Part shown: piece by piece, positions 24,922 to 34,252 of the stretch
Layout of the letters: each line of letters begins with the position of its first letter
How positions within the stretch are numbered: the stretch's first letter is position 1
Origin: Synechococcus sp. 8F6
GTDB taxonomy: Bacteria; Cyanobacteriota; Cyanobacteriia; PCC-6307; Cyanobiaceae
Assembly: GCF_002252665.1 (NCBI RefSeq)
Contig: NZ_NQKZ01000014.1
Coordinates: 1 to 49,558 of the forward strand
Reading direction: 5' to 3'
Length of the DNA: 49,558 nt
The notes under the pieces: model-generated
What the model was told of the DNA's origin: nothing
Databases searched by the model: none
Seen by the model: only the letters and a program-made list of their open reading frames with translations
Position numbers and translations under genes: made by a program

Positions 24922-26753
24922 TGGGCAGTTCGGCCGACCCCAGCAGCGCCCGACGCGTCATCCAGCTGCCCCTCGAGCCTGGCCTGATCTGCCTCAAGGG
25001 GCTCAGCCCCACCCGGCTGCGCTTTGAGGTGGAGTACGGCCTGGAGCGGGGCACCACCGCCAACAGCTTCCTGTTTCCGGCAGCGGCGCTGCTGGTGCAC
25101 CCCCCCGGTGCCTCGTTCGCCGAGCCCTTCCTGACGGAGCTGGCCGCCCTGGTTCCCAGCGACGCCCCACTCAAGGTGGTGGTGGGCGATGTCAACCCCA
25201 ACCGGGTGGCCCTGCTGCATCAGCTGGCGGCCCGCTGGCCGAACACGCTGCTGGTGAGCTCCAACGCCGGCGCCCGCCTGCTGGAGGAACTCTGGAGCCA
25301 GCAGAAACCGGCCAAACCCACTGCCAGCGGCAGCCCCAACGACGCCCCCCCGGCGGCGATCCCGCCACCCCCGCCGGCCCTGCCACCGATCGAGGTGGTG
25401 AAACAGGAGACCAGCCAAGCCCTGGGCGATGGCCACGTGCTGCGCCTGATGCCCACGCCCACCCCCCGCTGGCCCGGGGGGCTGATGGCCTTTGAGGAAA
25501 CCACGGGCCTGCTGATGAGCGGCAAATTTTTTGCCGCTCACCTCTGCAGCGAGAGCTTCGCTGAAGCCAACCGCAGCAGCAGCGAGGAAGACCGCCGCTA
25601 CTTCTACGACTGCCTGATGGCGCCGATGGCCCGGCAGGTGGACGCGGTGGTGGAACGGCTCGAAGAGCTCGACATCCGCACGATCGCCCCTGGCCACGGA
25701 CCGGCGATCAGCGAGAGCTGGCGCAGCCTGCTCAACGACTACCACCGCTGGGGGGCGAGCCAGGAGCGGGCGCGGCTGTCGGTGGCGCTGCTGTTTGCCA
25801 GCGCCTACGGCAACACTGCCGCCATCGCCGACGGCCTGGCCCAGGGGGTGGGTCGCACCGGCGTGAGGGTGGAGAGCATCAACTGTGAATTCACGCCGCC
25901 CGAGCAGCTGCTGGCGGCGATCCGCTCCTGCGACGCGATCCTGATCGGCTCGCCCACCCTCGGCGGCCATGCCCCCACGCCGATCGTCTCGGCCCTGGGC
26001 ACAGTTTTAGCCGAGGGCGACCGCAGCAAGCCGGTGGGCGTGTTCGGCAGCTTCGGCTGGAGCGGCGAAGCCCTGGATCTGCTGGAGAGCAAGCTGCGCG
26101 ACGGCGGCTTCCGCTTTGCCTTCGAGCCGATCAAGGTGAAATTCAGCCCGGATGCGGCCACCCTCAAAACCATCGAGGAAACTGGCACCGCCCTCGGCCG
26201 CCAGCTGCAGGCCGAGCAGCGCAAGGCCCAACGGCGCAGCGCCAGCGGCGGCCTCAGCGAAAGCCGCAGCAACCCTGCCGTGCAGGCCCTGGGCCGGGTG
26301 GTGGGCTCCCTGTGCGTGCTCACCACCAGCAAGGGGGAAGGCAGCAGCCGCCTCAGCAGCGCCATGGTGGCCAGCTGGGTGAGCCAGGCCAGCTTCTCGC
26401 CGCCGGGCTTCACCGTGGCCGTGGCCAAGGATCGGGCGGTGGAGGCGCTGCTCCACATCGGTGATCGCTTCGCCCTCAACGTGCTGGCCTCCGGCCGGGA
26501 AACCGGGCCGATGAAGCAGTTTCTGCAGCCCTTTGCGCCAGGGGCCGACCGCTTCGCCGGCCTGGAGCTCGATGAGAGCCCCAGCGGCCAGCCGATCCTG
26601 CCGGAGGCCCTGGGCTGGCTCGAGGCCACAGTGCAGCAGCGGATGGAATGCGGCGACCACTGGCTGCTCTACGCCCAGGCGAGCCACGGTGGCGTGCTGG
26701 ATGGCAGCGGCACCACAGCCGTGCACCAACGCCGCAGCGGCGCCAACTACTGA
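24921..26753 (+). CDS. flv1: Flavodiiron protein Flv1
   Basis: This is the partner of Flv3 in light-driven O2 reduction, 610 residues with the same three domains. The metal motif is replaced: where Flv3 has H-x-E-x-D-H, this protein has D90, N92, N94 and R95 (GDVNPNR). Loss of the canonical ligands marks the Flv1/Flv2 class. Residues about 128-157 form an Ala/Pro-rich insert (DAPPAAIPPPPPALPPI) absent from the Flv3 here. The flavodoxin-like part starts near SVALLFASAYGNTAAI, and the flavin-reductase part has SSAMVASWVSQASFSPPG. The ATG overlaps the flv3 stop by 1 nt. Confidence 0.93.
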   Translation: MGSSADPSSARRVIQLPLEPGLICLKGLSPTRLRFEVEYGLERGTTANSFLFPAAALLVHPPGASFAEPFLTELAALVPSDAPLKVVVGDVNPNRVALLHQLAARWPNTLLVSSNAGARLLEELWSQQKPAKPTASGSPNDAPPAAIPPPPPALPPIEVVKQETSQALGDGHVLRLMPTPTPRWPGGLMAFEETTGLLMSGKFFAAHLCSESFAEANRSSSEEDRRYFYDCLMAPMARQVDAVVERLEELDIRTIAPGHGPAISESWRSLLNDYHRWGASQERARLSVALLFASAYGNTAAIADGLAQGVGRTGVRVESINCEFTPPEQLLAAIRSCDAILIGSPTLGGHAPTPIVSALGTVLAEGDRSKPVGVFGSFGWSGEALDLLESKLRDGGFRFAFEPIKVKFSPDAATLKTIEETGTALGRQLQAEQRKAQRRSASGGLSESRSNPAVQALGRVVGSLCVLTTSKGEGSSRLSSAMVASWVSQASFSPPGFTVAVAKDRAVEALLHIGDRFALNVLASGRETGPMKQFLQPFAPGADRFAGLELDESPSGQPILPEALGWLEATVQQRMECGDHWLLYAQASHGGVLDGSGTTAVHQRRSGANY

Positions 26754-26891
26754 GCCCATCACGCCCGCCCAGCGCAACCCGCGGCGCATCCCCCCACGTC
26801 CATATGCCCTTACTCATAGCCGGTCCGACTTCGGATAAGCTACGCTCAGCGCCAGCCGCCATCCCCCAAGCCAGTGGACCCCTCCCAGCCC

Positions 26892-27605
26892 ATGGACCTC
26901 TCCAAACCCAGCACCCAGGCCAACCTCGAGGCCGCCTTCGGCGGCGAGAGCATGGCCAACCGCAAATACCTGTTCTTCGCGGAGGTGGCCAAACAGGTTG
27001 GCAACGCTGAGCTCGCCAAGCTGTTTCGCGACACCGCCGCGCAGGAAACCGAGCACGCCTTCGCCCACTTCCGGCTGCTTCACCCCGAGCTGGTGATCGA
27101 CGATCCCGCCAGTCTCTCCGACGCGCAGAAGCAGGCCCTGCTGAGCCGCTGCCTGGAGCTGGCGATCGAGGGCGAAACCTACGAGTACACCACCATGTAC
27201 CCGCAGTTTGCCGCCCAGGCCCGGGCCGACCGCGACTCCGGCGCCGAGGCGGAATTCGACGGGCAGATCGATGAGTCGAAGCAGCACGCCGGCATCTTCC
27301 GCACAGCCGCCAAAAACTTCGGCCTGCTGGAGCCGATCGAGCAGCATCACGCCGAGCGCTACGGCGTCGCCCTGGAAGCCCTGCAGGGCAGGGGTGTGGC
27401 CGGCGAAGCGGCCGAGCCGGTGGCGGGCAAGTGGATCTGCAAGCTCTGCTCGATGATCTACGACCCGGCCGTGGGCGATCCCGATTCCGGCCTGGCCCCG
27501 GGCACGCCGTTTGAGGCCATCCCCGACGACTGGCGCTGCCCGATCTGTGGAGCCCGCAAGGCCAGCTTCGTGCCCTACCGCGAGCCGGAACTCCTCGCGG
27601 CCTGA
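26892..27605 (+). CDS. Rubrerythrin
   Basis: Rubrerythrin is a non-haem diiron peroxidase that removes H2O2. The 237-residue product has a ferritin-like diiron domain ([15 protein letters not shown], with Glu19; QETEHAFAH, with Glu52 and His55; then [13 protein letters not shown] and [11 protein letters not shown]) and a C-terminal rubredoxin domain with two Cys pairs, [11 protein letters not shown] and [11 protein letters not shown] 26892 is chosen; an in-frame GTG at 26874 would add six residues. No strong Shine-Dalgarno is seen for either. It lies 138 bp after flv1 on the same strand, grouping O2- and peroxide-reducing enzymes. Confidence 0.93.
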   Translation: MDLSKPSTQANLEAAFGGESMANRKYLFFAEVAKQVGNAELAKLFRDTAAQETEHAFAHFRLLHPELVIDDPASLSDAQKQALLSRCLELAIEGETYEYTTMYPQFAAQARADRDSGAEAEFDGQIDESKQHAGIFRTAAKNFGLLEPIEQHHAERYGVALEALQGRGVAGEAAEPVAGKWICKLCSMIYDPAVGDPDSGLAPGTPFEAIPDDWRCPICGARKASFVPYREPELLAA

Positions 27606-27615
27606 GGATGCACAA

Positions 27616-27640
27616 CTGGGCTGCACTTGTTGTAGCCCAG
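27616..27640 (+). terminator. Hairpin downstream of rubrerythrin, possible terminator
   Basis: CTGGGCT (27616-27622) and AGCCCAG (27634-27640) form a 7-bp stem with an 11-nt loop, 11 nt after the rubrerythrin stop. No T-run follows on the plus strand; an A-rich stretch does, so termination would be weak. It may be an mRNA-end structure instead. Confidence 0.3.
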
Positions 27641-27806
27641 CACACTAAAACAACCCTTTGTCACATCTGAATCCCCTAACGAAAGCCGCCGCCCGGGTCA
27701 GTCATACCAAGCTCTTGGCGGGGCTACAGCGGATCCCTTTCGAGCTGTAACGGCAAAACGGAAACCAATCGGTAGAGACCCGGGATTGCGCATCAAGGAC
27801 GCTCCA

Positions 27807-28052
27807 ATGGCTGGAGCACGATTCGTCCGAATGACCAGCCAAGCCACGATCCGCACCTCCAGCGGTCACCACCCCCTGGGGGCGAGAGTGGCGGTGCGCT
27901 ATCGGGGCTTTGTGCTGATTCCCCAGCCCGATCTCACCTGGTTGGTGCGACCGGAGCGCAGCCCCATGCCCGTGCTTCCCTTCCGGGCGCCGGCCAGCTC
28001 CCTGGAGGATGTCAAAGCCCTGATCGATTGGCGCCTGGGCGACGTGGCCTGA
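27807..28052 (+). CDS. Small conserved-looking protein (81 aa)
   Basis: ATG 27807 has a good Shine-Dalgarno AAGGA at 27795-27799 (7-nt spacing) and gives 81 residues; ATG 27831 is the alternative (73 residues). The sequence is beta-rich with GARVAVRYRGFVLIPQPDLTWLVRP, then a helical end SLEDVKALIDWRLGDVA. No signal peptide or metal site is seen. The protein looks soluble. The function is unknown. About 200 bp of upstream DNA includes an inverted repeat TACAGC/GCTGTA (27725-27749), which might be part of its leader. Confidence 0.6.
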   Translation: MAGARFVRMTSQATIRTSSGHHPLGARVAVRYRGFVLIPQPDLTWLVRPERSPMPVLPFRAPASSLEDVKALIDWRLGDVA

Positions 28053-28066
28053 ACGCCAGAGCAGAG

Positions 28067-28279
28067 TCAGGCAGCCTGGGGCGGGGGCGTGGGGTCGCTG
28101 TGACCCTGGAAGGGCAGCACCAGCGTGGCCCAGTGGTCCGGACGCTGGGGCCGAACACGCCGGGCATGGCGCACACCGAACGGAACCCGCACCACGTTGG
28201 TGCCTTCAACCCTCAGGGTTTGGCCCCCGCCCGAACCGGCGTCGCCTCCGGGTCCAAAACCGTCGTTACTGCCCTTCAT
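28067..28279 (-). CDS. Small hypothetical protein (70 aa)
   Basis: From ATG 28279 with a GGGGA ribosome-binding site just upstream, the product has 70 residues: a glycine-rich start (FGPGGDAGSGGGQTLR), then a basic beta segment NVVRVPFGVRHARRVRP and HWATLVLPF, ending in a Pro-rich tail. No domain is recognised. It converges with the gene at 27807 and follows gcvP on the same strand by about 108 bp. The ribosome-binding site and non-shadow composition are the main support. Confidence 0.5.
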   Translation of the reverse strand: MKGSNDGFGPGGDAGSGGGQTLRVEGTNVVRVPFGVRHARRVRPQRPDHWATLVLPFQGHSDPTPPPQAA

Positions 28280-28387
28280 GATCCCCAAAATGAATGGCGC
28301 TGGCGCTGATTGTGTTGGCAAAGCGGAAATTGGCAACCCCGCCAGCCAACTCCGCGTCAAGTTGTCACAGTGTGAGGCACAACGGGA

Positions 28388-31366
28388 TCACGGAACAGTG
28401 GCCGTTGGCACCGCTTGGGCCAGTTCCTCAACTGATGGGCAGGTGCACACCAGATGACGGTCGCCAAAGGCGTTGTCAATCCGGGCCGCCGCCGGCCAAA
28501 ACTTGCGCTGCCGTTGGGCGTCTCCAGCGGGAAACGCCGCCTGCTGGCGCGTATAAGGCCGGTCCCAGTGATCGGCGGTCACGGCGGCCACGGTGTGGGG
28601 GGCGCGCTTGAGAGGGTTGTTGAGGGGATCGGCGGCGCCGGCCTCGATCGCTGCCGCCTCCAGGCGAATCGCCACCATGGCCCCGCAGAAGCGATCGAGC
28701 TCAGCCAGCGACTCACTTTCGGTGGGCTCCACCATCACCGTGCCCGCCACGGGCCAACTCACGGTGGGGGCATGGAAGCCGTAGTCCATCAGGCGCTTGG
28801 CCAGATCATCGACCTCCAGGCCACAGCTGCGCTTGAGCGGCCGCAGATCGAGAATGCACTCGTGGGCGACGCGTCCCCCCACACCCCGGTAGAGCACCGG
28901 AAAGTGGGGCTCGAGCCGATCGGCGATCAGGTTGGCCGCCAGCAGCGCCACCTGGCTGGCCTGGCGCAGCCCCGCACCCCCCATCATGCGGATGTACATC
29001 CAGCTGATCGGCAGGATGCTGGCGCTGCCCAGCGGTGCCGCCGCCACCGGACCCACCGCAGCCCCGCTCTGGCCTGAAGCTCCGGGCAGAAAGGGCACCA
29101 GATGCTCCGCCACCGCGATCGGCCCCACCCCCGGGCCGCCGCCGCCATGGGGAATGCAGAAGGTCTTGTGCAGGTTGAGGTGGCACACATCAGCCCCGTA
29201 GAGGCCGGGCTTGCACAGGCCCACCTGGGCGTTGAGGTTGGCGCCATCCAGATACACCTGACCGCCGCGGCCGTGCACCAGCTCGCAGATGCGGCGGATG
29301 GCCGGCTCAAACACCCCATGGGTGGAGGGATAGGTGACCATCAACGCCGCCAGGCGCTCGGCGTGGGCCTCGGCCTTGGTCTCCAGGTCGGCCAGATCAA
29401 TGTTGCCCTGGTCATCGCAGGCCACCGGCACCACCTGCAGTCCGGCCATCACCGCACTGGCGGGATTGGTGCCATGGGCGCTGGTGGGGATCAGGCACAC
29501 CGTGCGATGGGCGTCGCCGCGGCTGCGATGCCAGGCCCGGATCGCCAGCAGGCCGGCGTACTCCCCCTGGGAGCCGGCGTTGGGCTGCAGCGAGACACCC
29601 GCAAAGCCGGTGATCGCGGCGAGCCAGCGCTCCAGGTCGGCCGCCAGGTGCCGATAGCCGGCGGTCTGATCAGCCGGCGCCAGGGGGTGCAGCTGGCTGA
29701 AGGCCGGCCAGCTCACCGGCGCCAGCTCGGCGGCGGCATTGAGCTTCATGGTGCAGCTGCCCAGGGGAATCATCCCGTGCACCAGGGAGAGATCCTGGGC
29801 CACCAATTGCTGGATGTAGCGCAGCAGCTCGGTTTCGCTGCGGTAGCGCTGGAAGGGCTCCTGCTGCAGCCAGGCCCCCTGGCGGAGGGGGATGCCGGAG
29901 ACGGATGCAGGGCTGTTTGCGCATTCAAGGTTGTGCAACGTGCTGTTGCACAGCTCCCGGGCCTGGTCCACCCGAGCCTGAGCCGCGGCGCCCCCGTCGC
30001 CCAAGGCCAGCGCCGCGAGCAGCCGATCCAGCTCCTCAGCGTTGCTGCATTCATCGAGGCTGATGCCCACACCGCCTTCGGCCTGGTGCAGGTTGAAGCC
30101 CGCCGCCAGGGCGCCCGCCAGCAGCGCCTCGGCCTGGGCTGGCGGCACCGGCAGCCACAGCGTGTCGAAGCCAGCACCCGCCAGCAACGGCAGCCCCAGG
30201 GCTTCCAGCCCGGCGGCCAGGGCCTGACGCAGCCCCTGGATGCGGCGGGCGATCGCCTCCAACCCCTCAGGGCCGTGGTGCACGGCGTAGAAACCGGCCA
30301 TCACCGCCAGCAACACCTGGGCGGTGCAGATGTTGCTGGTGGCTTTGTCGCGGCGGATGTGCTGCTCGCGGGTTTGCAGCGCCAACCGCAAAGCGGGCCG
30401 GCCCTCGGCATCCACGGAGCGGCCCACCAGCCGTCCGGGGATCTGGCGCTTGTAGGCCTCGCGGGTGGCGAAGAACGCGGCATGGGGCCCACCAAACCCC
30501 ATCGGCACCCCCAGGCGCTGGGTGCTGCCAATGGCGATGTCGGCCCCCAGCTCGCCCACCGGCGCCAGCAGCACTTGGGCCAGGGGATCCACCCCCACCG
30601 CACTGATCACGCCTAGCTCTGCGGCGGCGCACAACAGGGGCTGGGGATCCCAGAGGCGACCGCGCCGGCCCGGCAGCTGGATCAGCAGGCCAAAGACATC
30701 CTCGGGAACCACATCGGCCGCAGCGGCACCGGCAGCCAGCCGCTGGGCCACGGCCTCGGCCGCCACCAATTCCAGGCTGAGGCCTAGAGGCTCGGCCCGG
30801 GTTTGCAGCACCGCCAGGGTTTGGGGAAACACCTCGGCATCCACCCAGAAGCGTCGCGCCTGGCTGCGGCGTCCCACCGCCAGCGCCAGCGCCATCGCTT
30901 CGGCCGCAGCGGTGGCCTCATCCAGCAGGGAGGCATTGGCGATCGGCAAGCCGGTGAGCTCGCTGATCAGGGTTTGAAAATTGAGCAGGGCCTCAAGGCG
31001 CCCCTGCGCGATCTCGGCCTGGTAGGGCGTGTAGGCGGTGTACCAGGCGGGATTTTCGAACACCTGGCGCTGGATCACCGCTGGCGTGGCGGTGGCGTAG
31101 TAACCCTGACCGATCAGAGAGCGCAGCACGGTGTTGCCGCCGGCAATCGCCGCCAGCTCCGCCAGGGCCTGGGCCTCACTGCAGGGCTGCGGCAGCCCTT
31201 GCAACGCCACCTCGGGGGGGAGCAGCAGATCGGCGGGCACCACCTGGGCTGAGAGGTCTTCGATGCTGGCGGCGCCCAGCTCCGCCAGCATGCGCCGCTG
31301 CTCGTCGGCACTGGGGCCGATGTGGCGCCCCACAAAGGACAGATCTGCGTCCAGCGTGCCTCCCAT
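28388..31366 (-). CDS. gcvP: Glycine dehydrogenase (decarboxylating), P protein
   Basis: GcvP is the PLP-dependent P protein of the glycine cleavage system, which decarboxylates glycine and passes the aminomethyl group to lipoyl-GcvH; in cyanobacteria it also handles photorespiratory glycine. The 992-residue size fits the single-chain form. Start: [17 protein letters not shown]. Signatures: [40 protein letters not shown] (spread near residues 85-125), [11 protein letters not shown] and [17 protein letters not shown] with the PLP-binding Lys. Its ATG overlaps the gcvH stop (TGATG), so H and P proteins are co-translated. Confidence 0.97.
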   Translation of the reverse strand: MGGTLDADLSFVGRHIGPSADEQRRMLAELGAASIEDLSAQVVPADLLLPPEVALQGLPQPCSEAQALAELAAIAGGNTVLRSLIGQGYYATATPAVIQRQVFENPAWYTAYTPYQAEIAQGRLEALLNFQTLISELTGLPIANASLLDEATAAAEAMALALAVGRRSQARRFWVDAEVFPQTLAVLQTRAEPLGLSLELVAAEAVAQRLAAGAAAADVVPEDVFGLLIQLPGRRGRLWDPQPLLCAAAELGVISAVGVDPLAQVLLAPVGELGADIAIGSTQRLGVPMGFGGPHAAFFATREAYKRQIPGRLVGRSVDAEGRPALRLALQTREQHIRRDKATSNICTAQVLLAVMAGFYAVHHGPEGLEAIARRIQGLRQALAAGLEALGLPLLAGAGFDTLWLPVPPAQAEALLAGALAAGFNLHQAEGGVGISLDECSNAEELDRLLAALALGDGGAAAQARVDQARELCNSTLHNLECANSPASVSGIPLRQGAWLQQEPFQRYRSETELLRYIQQLVAQDLSLVHGMIPLGSCTMKLNAAAELAPVSWPAFSQLHPLAPADQTAGYRHLAADLERWLAAITGFAGVSLQPNAGSQGEYAGLLAIRAWHRSRGDAHRTVCLIPTSAHGTNPASAVMAGLQVVPVACDDQGNIDLADLETKAEAHAERLAALMVTYPSTHGVFEPAIRRICELVHGRGGQVYLDGANLNAQVGLCKPGLYGADVCHLNLHKTFCIPHGGGGPGVGPIAVAEHLVPFLPGASGQSGAAVGPVAAAPLGSASILPISWMYIRMMGGAGLRQASQVALLAANLIADRLEPHFPVLYRGVGGRVAHECILDLRPLKRSCGLEVDDLAKRLMDYGFHAPTVSWPVAGTVMVEPTESESLAELDRFCGAMVAIRLEAAAIEAGAADPLNNPLKRAPHTVAAVTADHWDRPYTRQQAAFPAGDAQRQRKFWPAAARIDNAFGDRHLVCTCPSVEELAQAVPTATVP

Positions 31367-31755
31367 CAGGCTCCCTGCAGCTTGGCGGCGTAGGTGGCCG
31401 CATCCATCAAGCCATCGAGCTGGCCGGGATCACTGGGCTCGAGCATCAGCAGCCAGCCCTCGCCGTAGGGGTCGTTCTGCAACTCCTCCGGACTGGCCAA
31501 CACCGCTTCATTGCGGGCCACCACAACGCCGCTCACCGGCGCCAGCAGATCCTCCACGGCCTTCACCGACTCGACACTGCCGAAGCTGACACCCTGCTGC
31601 AGGCTGGCGCCCACCTCGGGAAGCTCCACAAACACGATGTCGCCGAGCTGGTCGATGGCAAAGGCACTCAGGCCCAGCCGCAGCCGCCCCCCCTCGGGGC
31701 ACACGGTTTCGTGGCTGTCGGCGTAGCGGCGATCGTCGGGATAGCTGAGCGCCAT
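31366..31755 (-). CDS. gcvH: Glycine cleavage system H protein
   Basis: GcvH carries the aminomethyl intermediate on a lipoyl group between the P, T and L proteins. The 129-residue length is typical. Lipoyl attachment is at Lys65 within [36 protein letters not shown] precedes it, and [22 protein letters not shown] closes the fold. ATG 31755 is right for the family N-terminus ([14 protein letters not shown]). gcvP follows with a 1-nt overlap. gcvT is not in the window. The upstream methionine-gamma-lyase-like gene is 109 bp away, with a strong inverted repeat between them. Confidence 0.96.
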   Translation of the reverse strand: MALSYPDDRRYADSHETVCPEGGRLRLGLSAFAIDQLGDIVFVELPEVGASLQQGVSFGSVESVKAVEDLLAPVSGVVVARNEAVLASPEELQNDPYGEGWLLMLEPSDPGQLDGLMDAATYAAKLQGA

Positions 31756-31840
31756 CGCGGAAACGGAAAGTGGCCCCAGTTTGTCCGACCTGGCGCGATC
31801 GAGCGCGGCGAGGTCTGCACCCACTGGCACAGCGCTCCCC

Positions 31841-31865
31841 AATTCCGTACAAGTTGTACGGAATT
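31841..31865. promoter_or_regulatory. Perfect 12-bp inverted repeat between MGL-like gene and gcvH
   Basis: AATTCCGTACAA-g-TTGTACGGAATT is a perfect 25-nt inverted repeat centred on 31853. Its end touches the stop codon of the MGL-like gene. It is AT-rich for this neighbourhood, has a single-base centre (too tight for a normal hairpin loop), and lacks a T-run, so an operator bound by a dimeric regulator before gcvHP is at least as likely as a terminator. Confidence 0.5.
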
Positions 31866-33139
31866 CAGACGCTCCTTTCGCGAAGGGTTGGTGCATCCAA
31901 CAGCCCAACCCCGTGAAGCGCCAGCAGGGCTCGGTCCAGGGCGATCTGGGCATGGGCCCGGTGGGTGCCGCCCTGGGCGAAAAGCACATAGGGCTCCCGC
32001 AGCGGTGCATCGGCCGACCACTCGCTGGTGCTGCCATCGATGAAGGTGCCGCCGGCCATCACCAGATCGCTGGCATAACCAGGCATCGGCGCCGGCACCG
32101 GATCGAGATAGGCGCCCACCGGCGAGGCGGCCTGAAAGGCCCGACACACCACCTTGAGCCGCTCGGGATCGCCCAGCCGCACCGCCTGGATCACATCGCT
32201 GCGGGGTGCACCGGGCAGGGGGTTCACCGCATAGCCCAGATCGCTGAACACCTGGGCCACCAGCTCACTGCAGATCAGGGCCTCCGCCACCATCTGAGGA
32301 GCCAGAAACAGCCCCTGAAACAACAGGCGGTTGAGGTCGAAGCTGGTGCCGCCCTCGCCACCGATGCCCGGGGCGGTGAGGCGGCAGCAGGCCTGCTCCA
32401 CCAGCTCAGCCCGGCCCGCCACATAGCCGCCGGTGGGGGCGATGGTGCCGCCGAGATTTTTGATCAGAGAGCCGGCGATCAGATCGGCACCCACCGCCGT
32501 GGGCTCCTGGTCTTCGACCAGCTCGCCATAGCAGTTGTCCACAAACACCACGCAGCCAGGCTGCAGCGCCTTGACCCGGGCGCACAGCCTGCCGATCTCC
32601 GCCACCGACAGCGACGGCCGCCAGCTGTAGCCGCAGCTGCGCTGAATCAGCACCATGCGGGTGGGCGGCGCCAGGGCCGCCTCGAGCCCGGCGTCATCCA
32701 CAAGGCCCGCCGCGGTGAGGGGCAGTTCGTCGTAGGTGATGCCGAACTCCGCCAGGGATCCCTGGCCGCTGCCACGGATGCCGATCACTTCCTCAAGGGT
32801 GTCGTAGGGGCGGCCGGTGAGGGCCAGCAGGCGATCGCCGGGGCGCAGCACACCAAACAGCGCCGCCGCGATGGCGTGGGTGCCGCTGACGAACTGGAGC
32901 CGCACCGCCGCGGCTTCCGCCTGCAGCACCCGGGCCGCCACCCGATCCAACACCTCCCGGCCCTGGTCGCCATGGCCGTAGCCGCTCACCGACGCAAAGT
33001 GCTGCACCCCCAGCCGCTCGGCGGCGAAGGCCTCCAGCACCCGGGCCAGCCGCGGCTGCACGGCATCGGTGTGGCGGGCAGCGGCGCTGGCCGTGGCAGC
33101 AACCGCAGCGGCCACCCGTTCTGCAGCCCAGTCGGTCAT
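31865..33139 (-). CDS. PLP-dependent methionine gamma-lyase-like protein
   Basis: This 424-residue fold-type I PLP enzyme belongs to the family annotated as methionine gamma-lyase or aluminium-resistance protein. Signs: HFASVSGYGHGDQGREVLDRV, VSGTHAIAAALFGVLRPGDRLL, FVDNCYGELVEDQEP (the Asp contacts the PLP ring), and GSLIKNLGGTIAPTGGYVAG, with Lys as Schiff-base residue. The C-terminal part has GTFIDGSTSEWSADAPLREPY. The true substrate in cyanobacteria is not established. It lies upstream of gcvHP on the same strand and is divergent from desaturase 1. ATG 33139 gives the expected N-terminus. Confidence 0.85.
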   Translation of the reverse strand: MTDWAAERVAAAVAATASAAARHTDAVQPRLARVLEAFAAERLGVQHFASVSGYGHGDQGREVLDRVAARVLQAEAAAVRLQFVSGTHAIAAALFGVLRPGDRLLALTGRPYDTLEEVIGIRGSGQGSLAEFGITYDELPLTAAGLVDDAGLEAALAPPTRMVLIQRSCGYSWRPSLSVAEIGRLCARVKALQPGCVVFVDNCYGELVEDQEPTAVGADLIAGSLIKNLGGTIAPTGGYVAGRAELVEQACCRLTAPGIGGEGGTSFDLNRLLFQGLFLAPQMVAEALICSELVAQVFSDLGYAVNPLPGAPRSDVIQAVRLGDPERLKVVCRAFQAASPVGAYLDPVPAPMPGYASDLVMAGGTFIDGSTSEWSADAPLREPYVLFAQGGTHRAHAQIALDRALLALHGVGLLDAPTLRERSV

Positions 33140-33235
33140 CCCCTTGCCATGCGGCCAGGCTCCATGTTGCCGGGCACTGCGCAGTTAGATTTCTCGCCGC
33201 TGTCCCACGGCGCCATTGCCAAGGCGTTACCGGGC

Positions 33236-34252
33236 ATGCATCACCCGGAGAATGCGTTGGTTCTGAGTACTGATCCGGCCCGCCACAACCGTGACACCAA
33301 CGGTGCAGCGCCAGGCCTGAATGCCCAGGTTCTGAAGGTCGAAGCCCCCAGCACCGCAGCCCCCAGCAGTCAGGACGAGCTCCGCATCCGTGCGTCGCTG
33401 GTTTCTGCACGCGATCCCCTGCCGCCGCGGCAACGCAAATTCAAGACCGGCACCACCGGCTTCATGCTGGCGATGCACGTGGGGGCGGTGTTTGCCCTGC
33501 TGCCGCGCTTCTGGAGCTGGCAGGCCGTGGTGGTGCTGGCCGTTCTGTATTGGACGACCGTGCTGGGCGTGACCCTGGGCCTGCACCGGCTGGTGACCCA
33601 CCGCAGCTTCAGCGCCCCCCAATGGCTGGAGCGCCTGCTGGTGCTGATGGGAGCCCTGGCCTGTCAGAGCGGCCCGATCGAGTGGGTGGGGCTGCACCGC
33701 CACCACCACAAGTATTCCGACCAACCCAACGACCACCACGACGCCGGCCGCGGCCTGTGGTGGGCCCACAGCGCCTGGATGCTGCATGAGATTCCGGCCC
33801 TGCAGCACGTGCAGCGGCTCACCGGCGACCTGCAGCGCGACCCCTTCTACCGCTGGCTCGACCGCTGGTTTCTGCTGCTGCAGCTTCCCCTCGCCGCCGG
33901 CCTCTACTGGTATGGCAACGCTGCCCAGGTGCACGGCGGTGGCCTGGGCCTGGTGCTCTGGGCGATCCCACTGCGGCTTGTGATCGTGTATCACGTCACC
34001 TGGCTGGTGAATTCCGCCACCCACTTCTGCGGCTACCGCAACTTCGACTGCCCCGACCGCTCCCGCAATTGCTGGTGGGTGGCGATCCTCAGCTTCGGCG
34101 AGGGCTGGCACAACAACCACCACGCCTTCCCCCATTCGGCGCGCCACGGCCTGCGCTGGTTTGAATTCGACATCACCTGGCAGCACATCAAGCTGCTGCG
34201 GGCTCTGGGCTGGGCCAAGCGGATGCGGGTGGCCAGCTACCGGTCGTCCTGA
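33236..34252 (+). CDS. Acyl-lipid fatty-acid desaturase (DesC-like), copy 1
   Basis: This is a membrane diiron desaturase, most like cyanobacterial delta-9 DesC. All three histidine boxes are present: HRLVTH, HRHHHKYSD and EGWHNNHHAFPHSARHG. Hydrophobic pairs flank them (MLAMHVGAVFALLPRFW, VVVLAVLYWTTVLGVTLGLH, and AIPLRLVIVYHVTWLVNSATH). ATG 33236 gives 338 residues and leaves room for a promoter after the divergent MGL-like gene; ATG 33149 or 33164 would lengthen the N-terminus but leave little space. The 60-residue N-terminal part is not conserved in copy 2. Position specificity cannot be read from sequence alone. Confidence 0.88.
   Translation: MHHPENALVLSTDPARHNRDTNGAAPGLNAQVLKVEAPSTAAPSSQDELRIRASLVSARDPLPPRQRKFKTGTTGFMLAMHVGAVFALLPRFWSWQAVVVLAVLYWTTVLGVTLGLHRLVTHRSFSAPQWLERLLVLMGALACQSGPIEWVGLHRHHHKYSDQPNDHHDAGRGLWWAHSAWMLHEIPALQHVQRLTGDLQRDPFYRWLDRWFLLLQLPLAAGLYWYGNAAQVHGGGLGLVLWAIPLRLVIVYHVTWLVNSATHFCGYRNFDCPDRSRNCWWVAILSFGEGWHNNHHAFPHSARHGLRWFEFDITWQHIKLLRALGWAKRMRVASYRSS

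Noticed and set aside
31756-31840. Glycine riboswitch before gcvH
   Set aside because: The conserved core sequences of the glycine aptamer were not found in the leader.
31781-33235. Upstream part of the 823-codon plus-strand frame leading into desaturase 1
   Set aside because: It overlaps the MGL-like gene antisense; desaturase homology begins only after about 33400.
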